Shown here: positions 39,497 to 49,527 of the stretch, one piece after another
Layout of the letters: the number at the start of each line of letters is the position of its first letter
Numbering within the stretch: the first letter of the stretch is position 1
Source of the DNA: Hyaloperonospora brassicae
Taxonomy: Eukaryota > Oomycota > Peronosporomycetes > Peronosporales > Peronosporaceae
Direction: 5' to 3'
Length of the DNA stretch: 64,000 nucleotides
NCBI GenBank assembly: GCA_947650285.1
Contig: CANTFL010000468.1
Location: 30,227 to 94,226, forward strand
Made by a program: the position numbers and the translations under genes
The notes under the pieces: model-generated
The model's database searches: none
What the model was told of the DNA's origin: nothing
What the model saw: only the letters and a program-made list of their open reading frames with translations

Positions 39497-39584
39497 GCTT
39501 GCCGCCATTCTGTAGGCTTCAATGTCGAGATGGTAGCGACGCTTGTCGCCATTCTGTAGGCTTCAATTTCGAGATGGTAGCGAC
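39497..39584. repeat. 44-bp tandem duplication
   Basis: Two adjacent 44-base units (39,497-39,540 and 39,541-39,584) differ at two positions; the unit contains GCCATTCTGTAGGCTTCAAT. A third partial unit starts at 39,585. Confidence 0.95.
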
Positions 39585-40521
39585 GCTTGTCGGGCAATCT
39601 TGGCCTTCGTAAATAGCGAAAGGGGCGGAGCCCTGATATCGACAAGCATGAGGTCATCCGTGCAATGCCATAACGTATCGTCGTAAGGGAGGAAAGAGAT
39701 CCATACGTACGGCTTTCAGAAGAATCAAGCAACGCAAAATCGAGCAGAAACTGGGGCCAACACCTTCAACGTCAGAATCAGCGCGTGCGTTCAGGCCGCA
39801 AAAAGGGCACTTTCGTCCAAGTCCCTGGACTTGATCGGTAAGTTTCGTCGCTCCTGGGCTTGGAGGACAAGTGCTTTATCAGCAGCAGTCATAAGACATG
39901 CGTTGACATTGAAGTCAGTTTCCCGTCTTGTTCTGACTACGTTTGGCTTCCATGAGAGATGACGTTTTGATTGTTGGTAGACCGCGTTGCCTCGTCAGAT
40001 CAAGCAAATGGATGCATTGTCGAAATGTAAACTACGCGGCACGCCGAGGAGAAGGTATAGTTTTCCGCGAGGTCAGTGCAATTTATGGCCACCGTACCCG
40101 CAATAAATCAGGCCGAGCACTCTGCCGGCTGTTTGATGCCGACTTGGATACTGACCCGTCCACAGACACGACTGGCCACTGATTGCTCGGCCCGTAGCTG
40201 ACACTGCCCGCACCACGAGCCTGATGCAATCTGGTCCACCCCACTTCGCCTCGACAAAGCCTGTGCGTCTAGTCGATGGGTGTGTTTGTATCCAATGCAC
40301 AACGACCAGCACCCACGCAGCTGACCCGCACGTGTGTATCATCACCATCTCAAAGCAGCAAACGATCTGTCTGTATACTCTCGACCTCGACCACCGCCAC
40401 CTTCGGGTTGGGCCTGTGCGCCCACGTCGACCTCAGCCACCACCCACTTGTGCGTTAGACCTGTGCGCCGTTGTTGACCTCACTTTGCAATCTGCTCGAC
40501 TCGTGCAACAACTCAAAGGAC

Positions 40522-40580
40522 ATTCTCTCTCTGTCTCTCCTCTCTCTCTCTCTTTCTCTCTTTCTCTGTCTCACTCACTC
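40522..40580 (+). promoter_or_regulatory. CT-rich tract upstream of effector gene
   Basis: An almost pure pyrimidine tract (TCTCTC and TTTCTC words) ending in TCTCACTCACTC, 31-89 bases before the ATG at 40,611. Pyrimidine-rich cores around the transcription start are typical of oomycete promoters. Assigning it as the core promoter here is inference from position and composition. Confidence 0.6.
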
Positions 40581-40610
40581 GCGTGCCGACTGTAAACGCC
40601 ATCCGCAGGA

Positions 40611-41036
40611 ATGACCAAAGTCTATTTCCTTCTCGCGCTCGCGCTCCTCCTGTCTGCTGTCAGTGGCGTGCCTTCGTCTCCGTCCGATGGACAGCTGGCC
40701 AAGCTGACGACGCCAACCGACGACCCAGTCGCCCAGTTGCAACAGGACGGCAAACGAAGGCTGCGAGCGACCGGCAATCCATTTGCGAAAGCAGGAACAA
40801 AAGTGGCAGACGCTGCGGCGGCGGTTTCAAAGAAGGTGGAGGCCGGTGCAAAGAGCGTCGCGGACGAGACCAAAAAACTGGGCCGACGTGCTCGCCGCAG
40901 CGATTTTGGTAAGGCAATGGTTGGGAAGCAACCGTTCCACAAAATGATCAAGAGACGTTTCAAGGACATGGGGCTGGCGATCAAGAAATGGCTCCGATAT
41001 TTGTACAAAAAACTTACCTTTCAGAAGACGAGGTAG
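40611..41036 (+). CDS. Candidate secreted RXLR effector
   Basis: A 141-residue intronless protein. Residues 1-19 form a clear signal peptide (short N-region, Leu/Ala-rich core, cleavage probably after AVSG). An RXLR motif, RRLR, lies at residues 49-52, inside the usual 30-60 window. There is no clear dEER motif after it. Residues about 60-98 are Ala/Lys-rich and predicted helical (KVADAAAAVSKKVEAGAKSV), followed by a basic patch GRRARR. The C-terminal 40 residues are strongly basic and amphipathic (MIKRRFKDMGLAIKKW), without an obvious W/Y-motif fold, and might act as a nuclear or membrane-binding tail. RXLR proteins are secreted by oomycetes and many act inside host cells; that is family knowledge, not shown here. 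It stands alone, with repeat-rich DNA and no other gene within 4 kb. A secreted basic protein with a chance RXLR match is the alternative. Confidence 0.72.
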   Translation: MTKVYFLLALALLLSAVSGVPSSPSDGQLAKLTTPTDDPVAQLQQDGKRRLRATGNPFAKAGTKVADAAAAVSKKVEAGAKSVADETKKLGRRARRSDFGKAMVGKQPFHKMIKRRFKDMGLAIKKWLRYLYKKLTFQKTR

Positions 41037-44000
41037 CGGTCGCTGAGAGAGTGGTGATGCCGAAGGAGAGGAGCGCTCGGGCAGTGTGTCCGGCGCAACG
41101 TCACCACGCGTTCGTGATCCTGCGGTCCTAAATCTCGAACGTCGGAGGCCGGGCATCTGTTTCGAAGAGTGATGAGCTGTCGAGTTCGACAAGTTTGCAA
41201 GCGTTGGACGCCGCCTTTGTTCTTTCTTGATTGGACCTGTTGGCTGGAGATGCTGTAGTGTGACGTGCGGCGCGTTGGACTCGTGATTGTACAGACGTGT
41301 CACCTTTGAGACGGAAGGTAATGGTACTGACACGGGTTTAACTTCAGTAATAAACAGAGTCTTTGTCGGGGTAGATGTGTCCTTACGAAACCTCAACGCT
41401 ACTTTTGATGTGATCTGGTGATCAGATAAAAATGGGTTTTGCGCGCGAATCATCGAAACAATGTATGGGAAAGCAAGTACAGGTTCTTCCTTCGCTTGCG
41501 AGCAATGAGGACGCGTGTCATGTACTTTAATACAGTCCTTTGCATAAGTAAGCGGTGTGATTACATATTTATTTATGTGGGCTGTGGGCCACGGGTTTCG
41601 CGGCGTAGACTACATACTTATCTCATTTCCATAATTTTTGTCTCATGGCACATAGACCGCTGATGAGTTGAAGAGGGCAGACAACTTAGAGAGGCAGAGG
41701 TCACAGACGTATGTGTCATGAAGTAGAGCATGAGTAAGTAGAACCATTTTCTGGATCAATTCCAGCTAGAATAAGGTCAACTGGAAGCTTCAAATCGATG
41801 TACTCGGCCGCTCGCAGCATGGCAGTAGTTGATCGCGACGAGGCCTTTCCTCTTAACGTAATCTATAATTGAAGAATACTCGCTCACCGGTAACATCGCT
41901 CTTTAACTTCGTGCTTGAGGCAATGTATGCCACGGCAGGTTTCTTTCAATACCGCTAGCTATTACACTAAGCTGCTCGCTAGCGAACTTGCTAGCTGTAG
42001 AGAGGAAGTCAGTCGCGCTGTATAAAAGGAATCTATCGATAAAATGATTCTGTAATTTCTTGTTGATCCTGTGCAGTCGCGCGAGTCTGATTCACTTTCG
42101 TCACTCCTGTCCAGTGGTCCTCGCCGCTCCAGTCACTTAAAGCAATATTCTGATACCGTTGTGCATCCTGCCATGTGCATCCTCATCTTTGTTGTAGAAA
42201 GCTTGACCTATTATGATCGACTTAAACACCCATAAGCAGACCTTTGCGACTAAAGACCACTCGGGCGGTCGACAGTATTGCAACGGTTGTACAAACACGG
42301 CAGTCAGACTGCTCTAGAGACGTTGTGGCAGATGACTCCAATTACACAGAAAGCTAAGAGCTCGAAGCCGAAGCAATACAGGCTGAGTAGCAAACTGTTT
42401 GAATGTTTTCGCAATGAGAAGTCATATAATTGTGACAGCATGCTACTCCTTGTTTATGAGCTCCCGTGTATGACCAGAACAACAAAGAGAAACAGGCAAA
42501 CTACGGCGGGGTGCAGAAACGCGCTTTCGCGAGCTTCCACCATATCTTATTGCGATACTACCATAGCATGTAAGTGACAACGCTGCTCGTCGGTGTGCTC
42601 CCTAACGACCCACCGAATCTTTAAGCGGATACACGTCGAGAGGAAATGATGTTTAGGGCGTGCTGAAGCTGATGTTCGAGTTCTTGAGCACACGTTTGTC
42701 GGCGCAAACGACATCGAAGTATCGAACATGGAAAAGCGCCTTGAATTAGAGTACGTTCAGATCATCATGCATTCTGCTAGTTACGTCGCGAGTGTTACAT
42801 CGCAGCCGTCCTTGTCTAAAATGGACAACGCTATCGCGAGGCTCGAGAAAGAAGGTAAAACAGCTGCGGATCAAGCATCCACTCACAGGTGTTGCTTTTG
42901 CGTCACAAGCGTACTTATGTTTGCATGAAACACGTGACACAACGGAGTTGACACTATTGTGCAGTGCCTTACGTCGTGGCTGACTGACGTATACAATCAT
43001 TGATGAATGTGGTCGTGAGTGCGATGACAACGGTTGAGACGGGTTATTGTCTAAGATAGTGAAGAAGCTAGAGAATCGATAACGAATAGAATGACTGTCG
43101 CTCGGGGGTCAAATGCGTGCGCCGCAAGTAAAGCGTGCGCAACATAAATGTGCAAAGTTGTCATGGACGTAATTGTCCAAGCTTTCTCAAGCTTGGAGAA
43201 CTACTTCCATGACAGTATTGTATATTCATCAATCCATTTGCTTTGCTCAGGAAGACCGTAACATGGCGATGCGACAAACTGAATGACTTGAACGTAATGG
43301 ATAGAGAGCGGTTTGAAACCGTAGGCGTCAACCTATTGACTTCCTGGCTATCCAAAAGAGGAATAATCTCCATTAAAGCCGACCCGCAAACTTCAACACG
43401 ACTGAACTTTGTGATTATGGCGCCACCAAAGCGGCAACGATGAAACAGGTTCGTCGACCATGTAAGAAGTTGCGGGGAATGTCTGTATCGCCAAGTGCAC
43501 AAGTGTAAACCGTCGGGTATTGGTGGGCATCAAATCGGTGTTGATACCCTACCAAGACGGGAATATCGTACCTTAGAAGTGTGACTTAGCATGACTTCGA
43601 CAAAAGGAGCTTGGAAGCAGTTGACTCACCGTGACACGTCTTTCTTAAATACCACACCAGATCACGATTTTGTCGCTCACTATCAAGAGAATAATTTTGT
43701 CCATGTGGTAGAATCGGAATAACTGTACTGCTCTAGTTATTGTTACATGCAGCCCATACGTCGTCTAGCTGCTATTACTACAGCATACTTCACTTTTGAC
43801 AGAGCTTGCCTGCAACATGACGGCTTTACAGCATTCTTCAAATTACATAGCCTTTAGTTGCCCAGAAATCATAAGGCGTGGCATCGGTCCTTTATGGACC
43901 TCCCAATGTCAAGAAAGAGCTGGTGGTGGGTGTGAAATTGTGAATGACAGACTCGTTGAGATGGCTAGAAAAAAGGCTTAGCAACTTAGGAGGTTGGCCA

Positions 44001-45901
44001 ACTGTAAAAACGAAGTTATTGTGGATCGCACTGACATCCTCGCGATGTGCGACGGTGACTGCTAGTGCTCAATATGTGTTTGCTTGTCTTTGCTAAAGAA
44101 TTACAGTGTGATGAACATCGTGTCTCGTCTTCACTAAATTTGGCTTGTAGGTGCTTCCTACATTCAGCTATCCCGATACCCGTTTGATCCCCGCCGGCTC
44201 ACTCACACGGACTCTTTGTAGATGCCTATGCAATGTTGTCGCGTTCAACTTAAGGATACAACTCTTTCCACAGATCGACGAAGGGTAGATGTCACCTCCG
44301 TACTTAAACGTGTAAACGGTGGTGCTCCGCATGGTCATTGGCAGGCAAAAAGTGGCCTTATTGCCACTTCCTCTGTATAGCACAGCATACCACGTTCTCT
44401 GCTTGTGTTCTCGTAACGTGTCTACGACGACAGCGGTGCAACAGCCGTCGGACACTAGGCGGCAGACATGCGATTCAGCTCATATCACATCGATTGCGGT
44501 GTTGTTATTATGATTGACGTGCAGCTATGCAAGGCAAAGCACCAGTCTTCGAGACGCAAAGAACGGCGCACCCATGATCCAACAGCTGTCAGTGACCATC
44601 GTCACCGACACGGTCGAGAGGTCGGAACCTGCGACCCAAAAGATCTACATTACCGAAAAAAACGATGTGAATGTCGTCATGTCTTCTTGGTGAGAAGGAC
44701 ATGTAACCTCGAACTAAAGTCACACTAAAACACGACCGCGCATATTACCAATCCACTTCTCGAGGGGAGCAGGTGTAAGCGCAATAGATGACATGGCCAT
44801 TTCAATGCTCTTGTTCGAGTTGGCCCGGTCGGAATGGACACGCATATAAAACGAATGATTTGTACATATGGTCTACAATGGCACGTGCACATATATTAGA
44901 TATGGACGGAAAAGCAGCGATGGCCGTCCATTCTTATCGTGCTTTGATCACAGCTAGGCGTTCGTCAACGCCTTCAGCACCTTGGGTATGGTATATTGCG
45001 AACCTCTGAAGCAGAACGATGAAACGGGGAGCTTAGATTGCGAACATTTATGTATCTGCGGACTCTGAAGCGAGTGTTTTGCGCCGCTCGACGATCTCAA
45101 GCAACCCGTTTGTTCCAGGATCGAGTGCTGCAGTAAATTGGACGCCAGCATAACCAACACTCCAATTCTACTGCTTGTGCTTCAGCTGTTAGGGCAGCGT
45201 CGGCCATCATCTTTACTTTCTTCCTGTCGGTGAGTCACGAGGCAATGCGGATTCAAGAGCTCTACTTTTGTCACTGGGCGCATCAGCTCGATCGATCTAC
45301 ATGCAAGCTGAGGTTGCTAGGATTTTGGAATGTAATGACTACATCGTTGAGTACCAAGAACTTTATCTCACGGTATGCGGCTCACTCGGTGACTACGCAT
45401 GACACTACTGCGCGTCGACCAACGATTGCAAGCTAGTCACAAACTTAGTGTGGCTTTGTCAACCGCATTTGCATGCACACTTGGTACCCCTTTATTGTGA
45501 CGCACTCGACTGTAAATGGGTAAGTGGTTACGTCACTACTGAGAATGTGATGAGGGGGCAGATACAGCACCGTGTGATACAGTGGACGACCGTCAAAGAC
45601 AGCATACAATACGAAAGCCGTCAAGGAGCCACATTGTACGATTGATCGAGCTGAACCCGGCGCTTAGCAGTGTCCTTATGAACTGCGTATTAGATGCGCA
45701 AGGTAGACGTTCGGTCATCAGGACGGCGCCAGTGACGCCACTACACGTAACACAATTGGAACTCCGACAAAGGGTAAGAAGAAAGTCATTGACTGCTTTC
45801 TCGAGTGCATAGTAAAAGTGGCCCTAGTACGCATCCTTCGCCGGCACTCATTTTGTAGTCATCGCTCGATGTAACTAAGATGCGTAGCACCATGTTCTCT
45901 C
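41037..45901. other. Intergenic region, possible decayed genes
   Basis: No frame is longer than 113 residues apart from the antisense shadow of the effector. Short frames at 42.2-43.0 kb and 44.4-45.8 kb on the plus strand look like they could be pieces of broken coding regions, but I could not place them in a family. Confidence 0.4.
43159..43214. repeat. 56-base near-perfect hairpin
   Basis: Arms of 26 bases (43,159-43,184 and 43,189-43,214) match with three mismatches around a TCTC loop. The outer 9 bp (TGTCATGGA) and inner 9 bp (TCCAAGCTT) are perfect. Confidence 0.92.
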
Positions 45902-46804
45902 TCACTTGAAGCTGATGTTGCCGTCAGCGCCCTTGACAATGTCCTCCTGGTCGGAATCAGAACTCTCCTGGTCAGAATCGGATTCGTCCTCTACATCGAC
46001 GACAGCAGCCGTCACCACTTCATCTTCGACTGACACGCCATTGAACGACATGATGTCCTGCTTGGCGTTCATCTTGGGCTCGCTCTTGTCGTCCGAGAGG
46101 GTCAGAAGCCCGAAGTGGAACTCGTGCCACGGCGGAAACTCCGTGTCCACTTCGTGGGTCTTCGTGAGAGCCAAGTCCTTGTCACCTTCGCTCATGTAGA
46201 ACTTGACCACGGAGCCCTTGCCCGCGGCAGCAGCACTGATGGCAAAGCCAAAGTTGTACCACGTGCCCGGCACGAACTCAGTCTCCCACTTGGGGTCCCA
46301 CGTACCGTTGTTGAGGTAGATGAGCTTCGCGGGGCTCTTGCTGGCGTCCACGCGGATCTCAAAGATGTGCGACTCGGTGAAGATCGCCTGCCACGCATAC
46401 GGGTTCAGGAACGCCTCTTCTTTCATCATACTCGTTCGGAAGAACGTCGTGCCCTGAGCATTGGAACTGATGTTCTGCACGAGTTCCGAGCGACGAAAGT
46501 CCTTCTGCGTCTTGAAAATGGCCTTAGCGTCCACGGCGACGTTGATGACGCCCGTGTCGCCATTGTACGCGGGCGAGCGGCCCTTCTGGTCGATCGTGAC
46601 GTAGTCCGACGGCTTCCCGTCCTCCTTATTGTTGCGCATGGTGAGAATGTGGGTCATGTACTTGTCCTTGAGCGTGTCCACAGTCAGGTCAAAGCCGCGG
46701 CCGTCCCATGGGAGCGGCTGTGCGACAGCTTCAGCGGCAGTAGGAGCTGCGACGTAACTCGATGCGAGCGTCGCCAAGCAGAAAACCCTCGAGGAGAAGA
46801 CCAT
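45902..46804 (-). CDS. Secreted GH131-type beta-glucanase family protein
   Basis: A 300-residue single-exon protein. I chose the ATG at 46,804 because it opens a good signal peptide (residues 1 to about 24, cleaved near AAEA); an in-frame ATG at 47,008 would add 68 residues with no signal character. The mature part resembles the glycoside hydrolase family 131 catalytic domain, beta-1,3/1,4-glucanases of fungi and oomycetes. The signature blocks are LPWDGRG (31-37), FRRSELVQ (103-110), FTESHIFEIRV (142-152), WETEFVPGTWYNFGF (173-187), VKFYMSEGDKDL (200-211) and WHEFHFGLL (226-234). By family comparison Glu107, Glu144 and His230 are the likely active-site residues. One oddity is that the catalytic domain is followed by an acidic tail rich in Asp/Glu/Ser (about 258-290) ending in NISFK. 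Likely role: attack on plant or self glucans outside the cell. Confidence 0.88.
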   Translation of the reverse strand: MVFSSRVFCLATLASSYVAAPTAAEAVAQPLPWDGRGFDLTVDTLKDKYMTHILTMRNNKEDGKPSDYVTIDQKGRSPAYNGDTGVINVAVDAKAIFKTQKDFRRSELVQNISSNAQGTTFFRTSMMKEEAFLNPYAWQAIFTESHIFEIRVDASKSPAKLIYLNNGTWDPKWETEFVPGTWYNFGFAISAAAAGKGSVVKFYMSEGDKDLALTKTHEVDTEFPPWHEFHFGLLTLSDDKSEPKMNAKQDIMSFNGVSVEDEVVTAAVVDVEDESDSDQESSDSDQEDIVKGADGNISFK

Positions 46805-47930
46805 GGAGCTCGTTGGGGTTCGTGGTGGTGTCTGGAGAGATGGAGTGCGTGGCACTGAGCGAATTGGACAATGATCAAGATCGAGTGCTCGAGTCTGGAG
46901 CCTGGAGAGCTCCATCCAGCGGTGTTGGCACCAAAACGGACAGGTGGGTTGGGAACCTTCCACGGGACCAGCTGGCAGACACTTGTCGGTTCTTTCACCC
47001 CTCTGCATGTCCTATTCAAGTGAAGGAACCCTGAGACAAATCGGTTGCTCGTTTGTACGATGCGATGCTACGACGCGAGTCTCCCACGTGCGGAATCGAC
47101 TGCATACCTGCATCGCCCGTCGATACAAACACGAGGTGAGAGGGTCTCGTATAGCTCATGCACGATTGTGCGTGTCGATTTACACACCAGGTGTTGGTGT
47201 CTCATAAAGCGCGTGAGTTGCACGACGATGAACGACAGTCTCATATGAACGCAGTGGGACGATCCTTTATTCCGAGGAGCTGTTGTGGATTTGCAGTCGA
47301 GCATGTGGTCCACGGTACCATCCAATGTTGTGCCCTTGCGAGAAGTGTCCTTCAAAATCGCCGGTATGAGCGCCACAGCAATGTATTCAAACGAGCTTTA
47401 CCTGTATTAGTACCAACGCCAACAAGATATATATACACTTTACTTGTCGTGAACGCATTACCCGAACCTCCTAAACTCGAGTTGTACAAAACAAAAGTGC
47501 GCCACACGCACGAAGCCATTATTGAGGTGAAGGGGCTTTGGTAACATTAACGAATTGCAAGAATATACAACAGTAATATGGCTCTTGCAAAGACTGCATA
47601 AGCGTACACTGTTCTCTCCCGAAATTACATGATTACGAGGCTATCGATGAAAAGTTGGTGCCGATCAAGGAATAGCGTGAGATTCGGTACGGTTGTGTCG
47701 GGCATACCGATCGTTATGATGACGTTAGGTAAGTTTATTTATTAAAAAACATCGTTCTGAGATTCACAAAGTCTCTAAAATTTGGACTACTATCATACCT
47801 CGTATAGCTCATAGGCTTCGTGTGGACAATTTCAATGCGATAGCCGAGTTATGAGTTACGTGAATTTATGGGGTTTTGTGAAATAATTAATTTTTATTAG
47901 CGGTTCCCTCCTTTCAAATCACAATAAAAC
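46805..47930. other. Intergenic between GH131 gene and transposon nest
   Basis: Contains the upstream region of the GH131 gene and, towards 47.9 kb, the 5' part of the outer pogo-type transposon. The 128-residue plus-strand frame at 47,158-47,544 has no recognised domain. Confidence 0.4.
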
Positions 47931-48139
47931 ATGTCGCACACACGCCTTACCAATGCACAAAGGCTTGAGATGTGCCAGCTTAAGACCAAGAATCTGAAAA
48001 TGAGCCAGAGCGTCCTGGCAAATTCGGCTTCCAGCAAGTTCCGTGCTCACCTCATCCAGTCTGTCATCTCTCTTATACTCAAGAAGCGCACAGATCTAAA
48101 ATCTATGACAGATACCGAACTTTCCGCCCAATACCCTCG
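47931..48139 (+). pseudogene. Outer pogo-type transposase, N-terminal part
   Basis: Opens with MSHTRLTNAQRLEMCQLK and continues about 69 residues through an HTH region with the block SVISLILKKRTDLKSM, the usual N-terminal CENP-B/psq-type DNA-binding domain of oomycete pogo transposases. The coding sequence is cut at 48,139 by the Gypsy insertion. The next part of the same gene resumes at 62,741, after one copy of the target duplication CCTCG. Confidence 0.85.
48135..48139. repeat. Target site duplication CCTCG (left)
   Basis: Five bases, CCTCG, directly before the Gypsy LTR start TGTAACGGGG. The identical 5 bases follow the 3' LTR at 62,736-62,740. Confidence 0.85.
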
Positions 48140-48415
48140 TGTAACGGGGTCGCCCGTTACATGACATTGTCATTAAGAAGAAAATGACTATAAAGAATAT
48201 TACGACGAATATCCTTTTAACAATATATCTAAGAATAGTGATATTGTTGGGATGACCGAAGGGTCTACTCATTAATTGATATTGAGGTAATTTTCATCCC
48301 ATTAATCGCTGCCAGACGCGCGCAATGGGTGGTGAGTAGACGTCATCATACGTTTAGTTATATTAATCTAATTAAGTCAATACGAAAAAGAGAAACAAGA
48401 GTTATAGGACGTAAT
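48140..48415 (+). repeat. Gypsy 5' LTR, first piece
   Basis: Aligns with 62,293-62,570 of the 3' LTR; shared words include AACAATATATCTAAGAATAG, GGGATGACCGAAGGGTCTAC and GAGTAGACGTCATCATACG. It starts with a palindrome (48,140-48,161; arms TGTAACGGG and CCCGTTACA). The LTR is broken at about 48,415 by the 1.8-kb element. Confidence 0.9.
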
Positions 48416-49287
48416 TAATGTGGTGAAGTCGATCTCACAAAATTACTTTAGTGAATGTCGATCTTCCGCTTGCCCAGACTTGCCGACTCACGGAGGGGGT
48501 ACTCCGATCCGTGCCTTGTTGTATAGCCTTGTGCTCACCTTGTGTACCCGTCGGTTGGGCTGGCTTGAGCTCTTCGTAATGGCCTTGGGAGATGTCGATC
48601 TCGCTGAGAAATTGGGTTGAGTGTTCACTTCCGGTGCGGAAATCTTCACACCACGAACAGGGGTTCTGCGATCTTGATCTTGAGTCGCGGCGATCTCTAT
48701 TTGGAGATGTCGCGATCTCGATCTTGAATCACACCGATCTCGATTCGTCTTCGGAATCGGGATCTTTGCTGTGCGGAAATCTTTACTCAGCAAATAGTAG
48801 TCTTGCGTCGATCTTGCGTTGGGATCGGTCCGATCTGGTCTTGGGATCGGCCGATCTTGCCGGAAGTGCGCAATGTGGGCGGATCGGTTGCTCGTTTCGC
48901 CAATATGAAACGTGCCGATATGCCTTGTAGATCGCTTCAGTCTTGCTCGGTCTTGTCTTGAACGCCTTGTCCAATTCTTCTGACCACTTGAGCCGCCTCG
49001 CGATCTTGTAACTAAAATCCTTTTCCTTTACCGTTGTTTGCTGCTACCCTGGCAGTTTGAGTTGAGTTGAGTTACCTTAACCCCACCTTGGCCAAACAAT
49101 CCAAGGTGAGTACACGAAACACGGCGCGTGCGACGTCTCTTGATCGACGGGAGGCCAAATATCCTTCCCGGAAGAGAAGTCTGCAACGTGCTTTATATGT
49201 AAAAACGGTAACTGTTTTATTATCCAACCAAATTAATAGCCATCCTATCTTTAATCCTAATCCAAACTGTAGGTCACACTCCAAGTC

Positions 49288-49292
49288 GATAT
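49288..49292. repeat. Target site duplication GATAT (left of Copia)
   Basis: GATAT directly before the LTR start TGTT; the same 5 bases follow the other LTR at 54,025-54,029. This fixes the element ends. Confidence 0.92.
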
Positions 49293-49527
49293 TGTTAAAA
49301 ATGCGCTTGAGTGGTTGGATGCAAAATGCAAAGTGAATATATTTAGGTCCTTAGTTCACAAAGTCTGTTGCTACTCTAAGCCTACTGGATTCTTCGACTA
49401 CACGTTTCTAATCGCTATATCGCGCATTACTAATCGTTTAGTCGCGCATTAGTAATCGCCACATCGCGCATTACTAATCGTCTAGTCGTACGTTTCTAAT
49501 TCATGCCGAGGCGTTCCTTTTACAACA
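49293..49527 (-). repeat. Copia 3' LTR
   Basis: 235 bp, TGTT...AACA on the plus strand. It contains an internal tandem repeat of about 22 bp (GCGCATTACTAATCGTCTAGTC-like). It has one repeat unit fewer than the other LTR. The pol reading frame runs 46 bases into it before its stop at 49,482. Confidence 0.93.

Larger units (their letters stand above)
37091..40521. other. Intergenic region with repeats, no gene recognised
   Basis: Many short overlapping frames and no recognised domain. The longest is a 161-residue minus-strand frame (39,247-39,732). It spans both a perfect hairpin and a 44-bp tandem duplication and is unlikely to be a real gene. The block just before 40,520 is the effector's upstream region. 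Confidence 0.4.

Noticed and set aside
39247..39732. 161-residue minus-strand frame
   Set aside because: It spans a perfect palindrome and a tandem duplication, so the open frame is better explained by repeat structure than by selection.
40827..41453. 208-residue minus-strand frame overlapping the effector
   Set aside because: Antisense shadow of the effector coding sequence, extending by chance; no domain.
42278..45812. Possible helicase or PiggyBac-type transposase relics
   Set aside because: I looked for family blocks on both strands but found none with the right order, so I leave it unassigned.
46115..46858. 247-residue plus-strand frame
   Set aside because: Exact antisense of the GH131 coding region; its length comes from the GC-rich codon use of the real gene.
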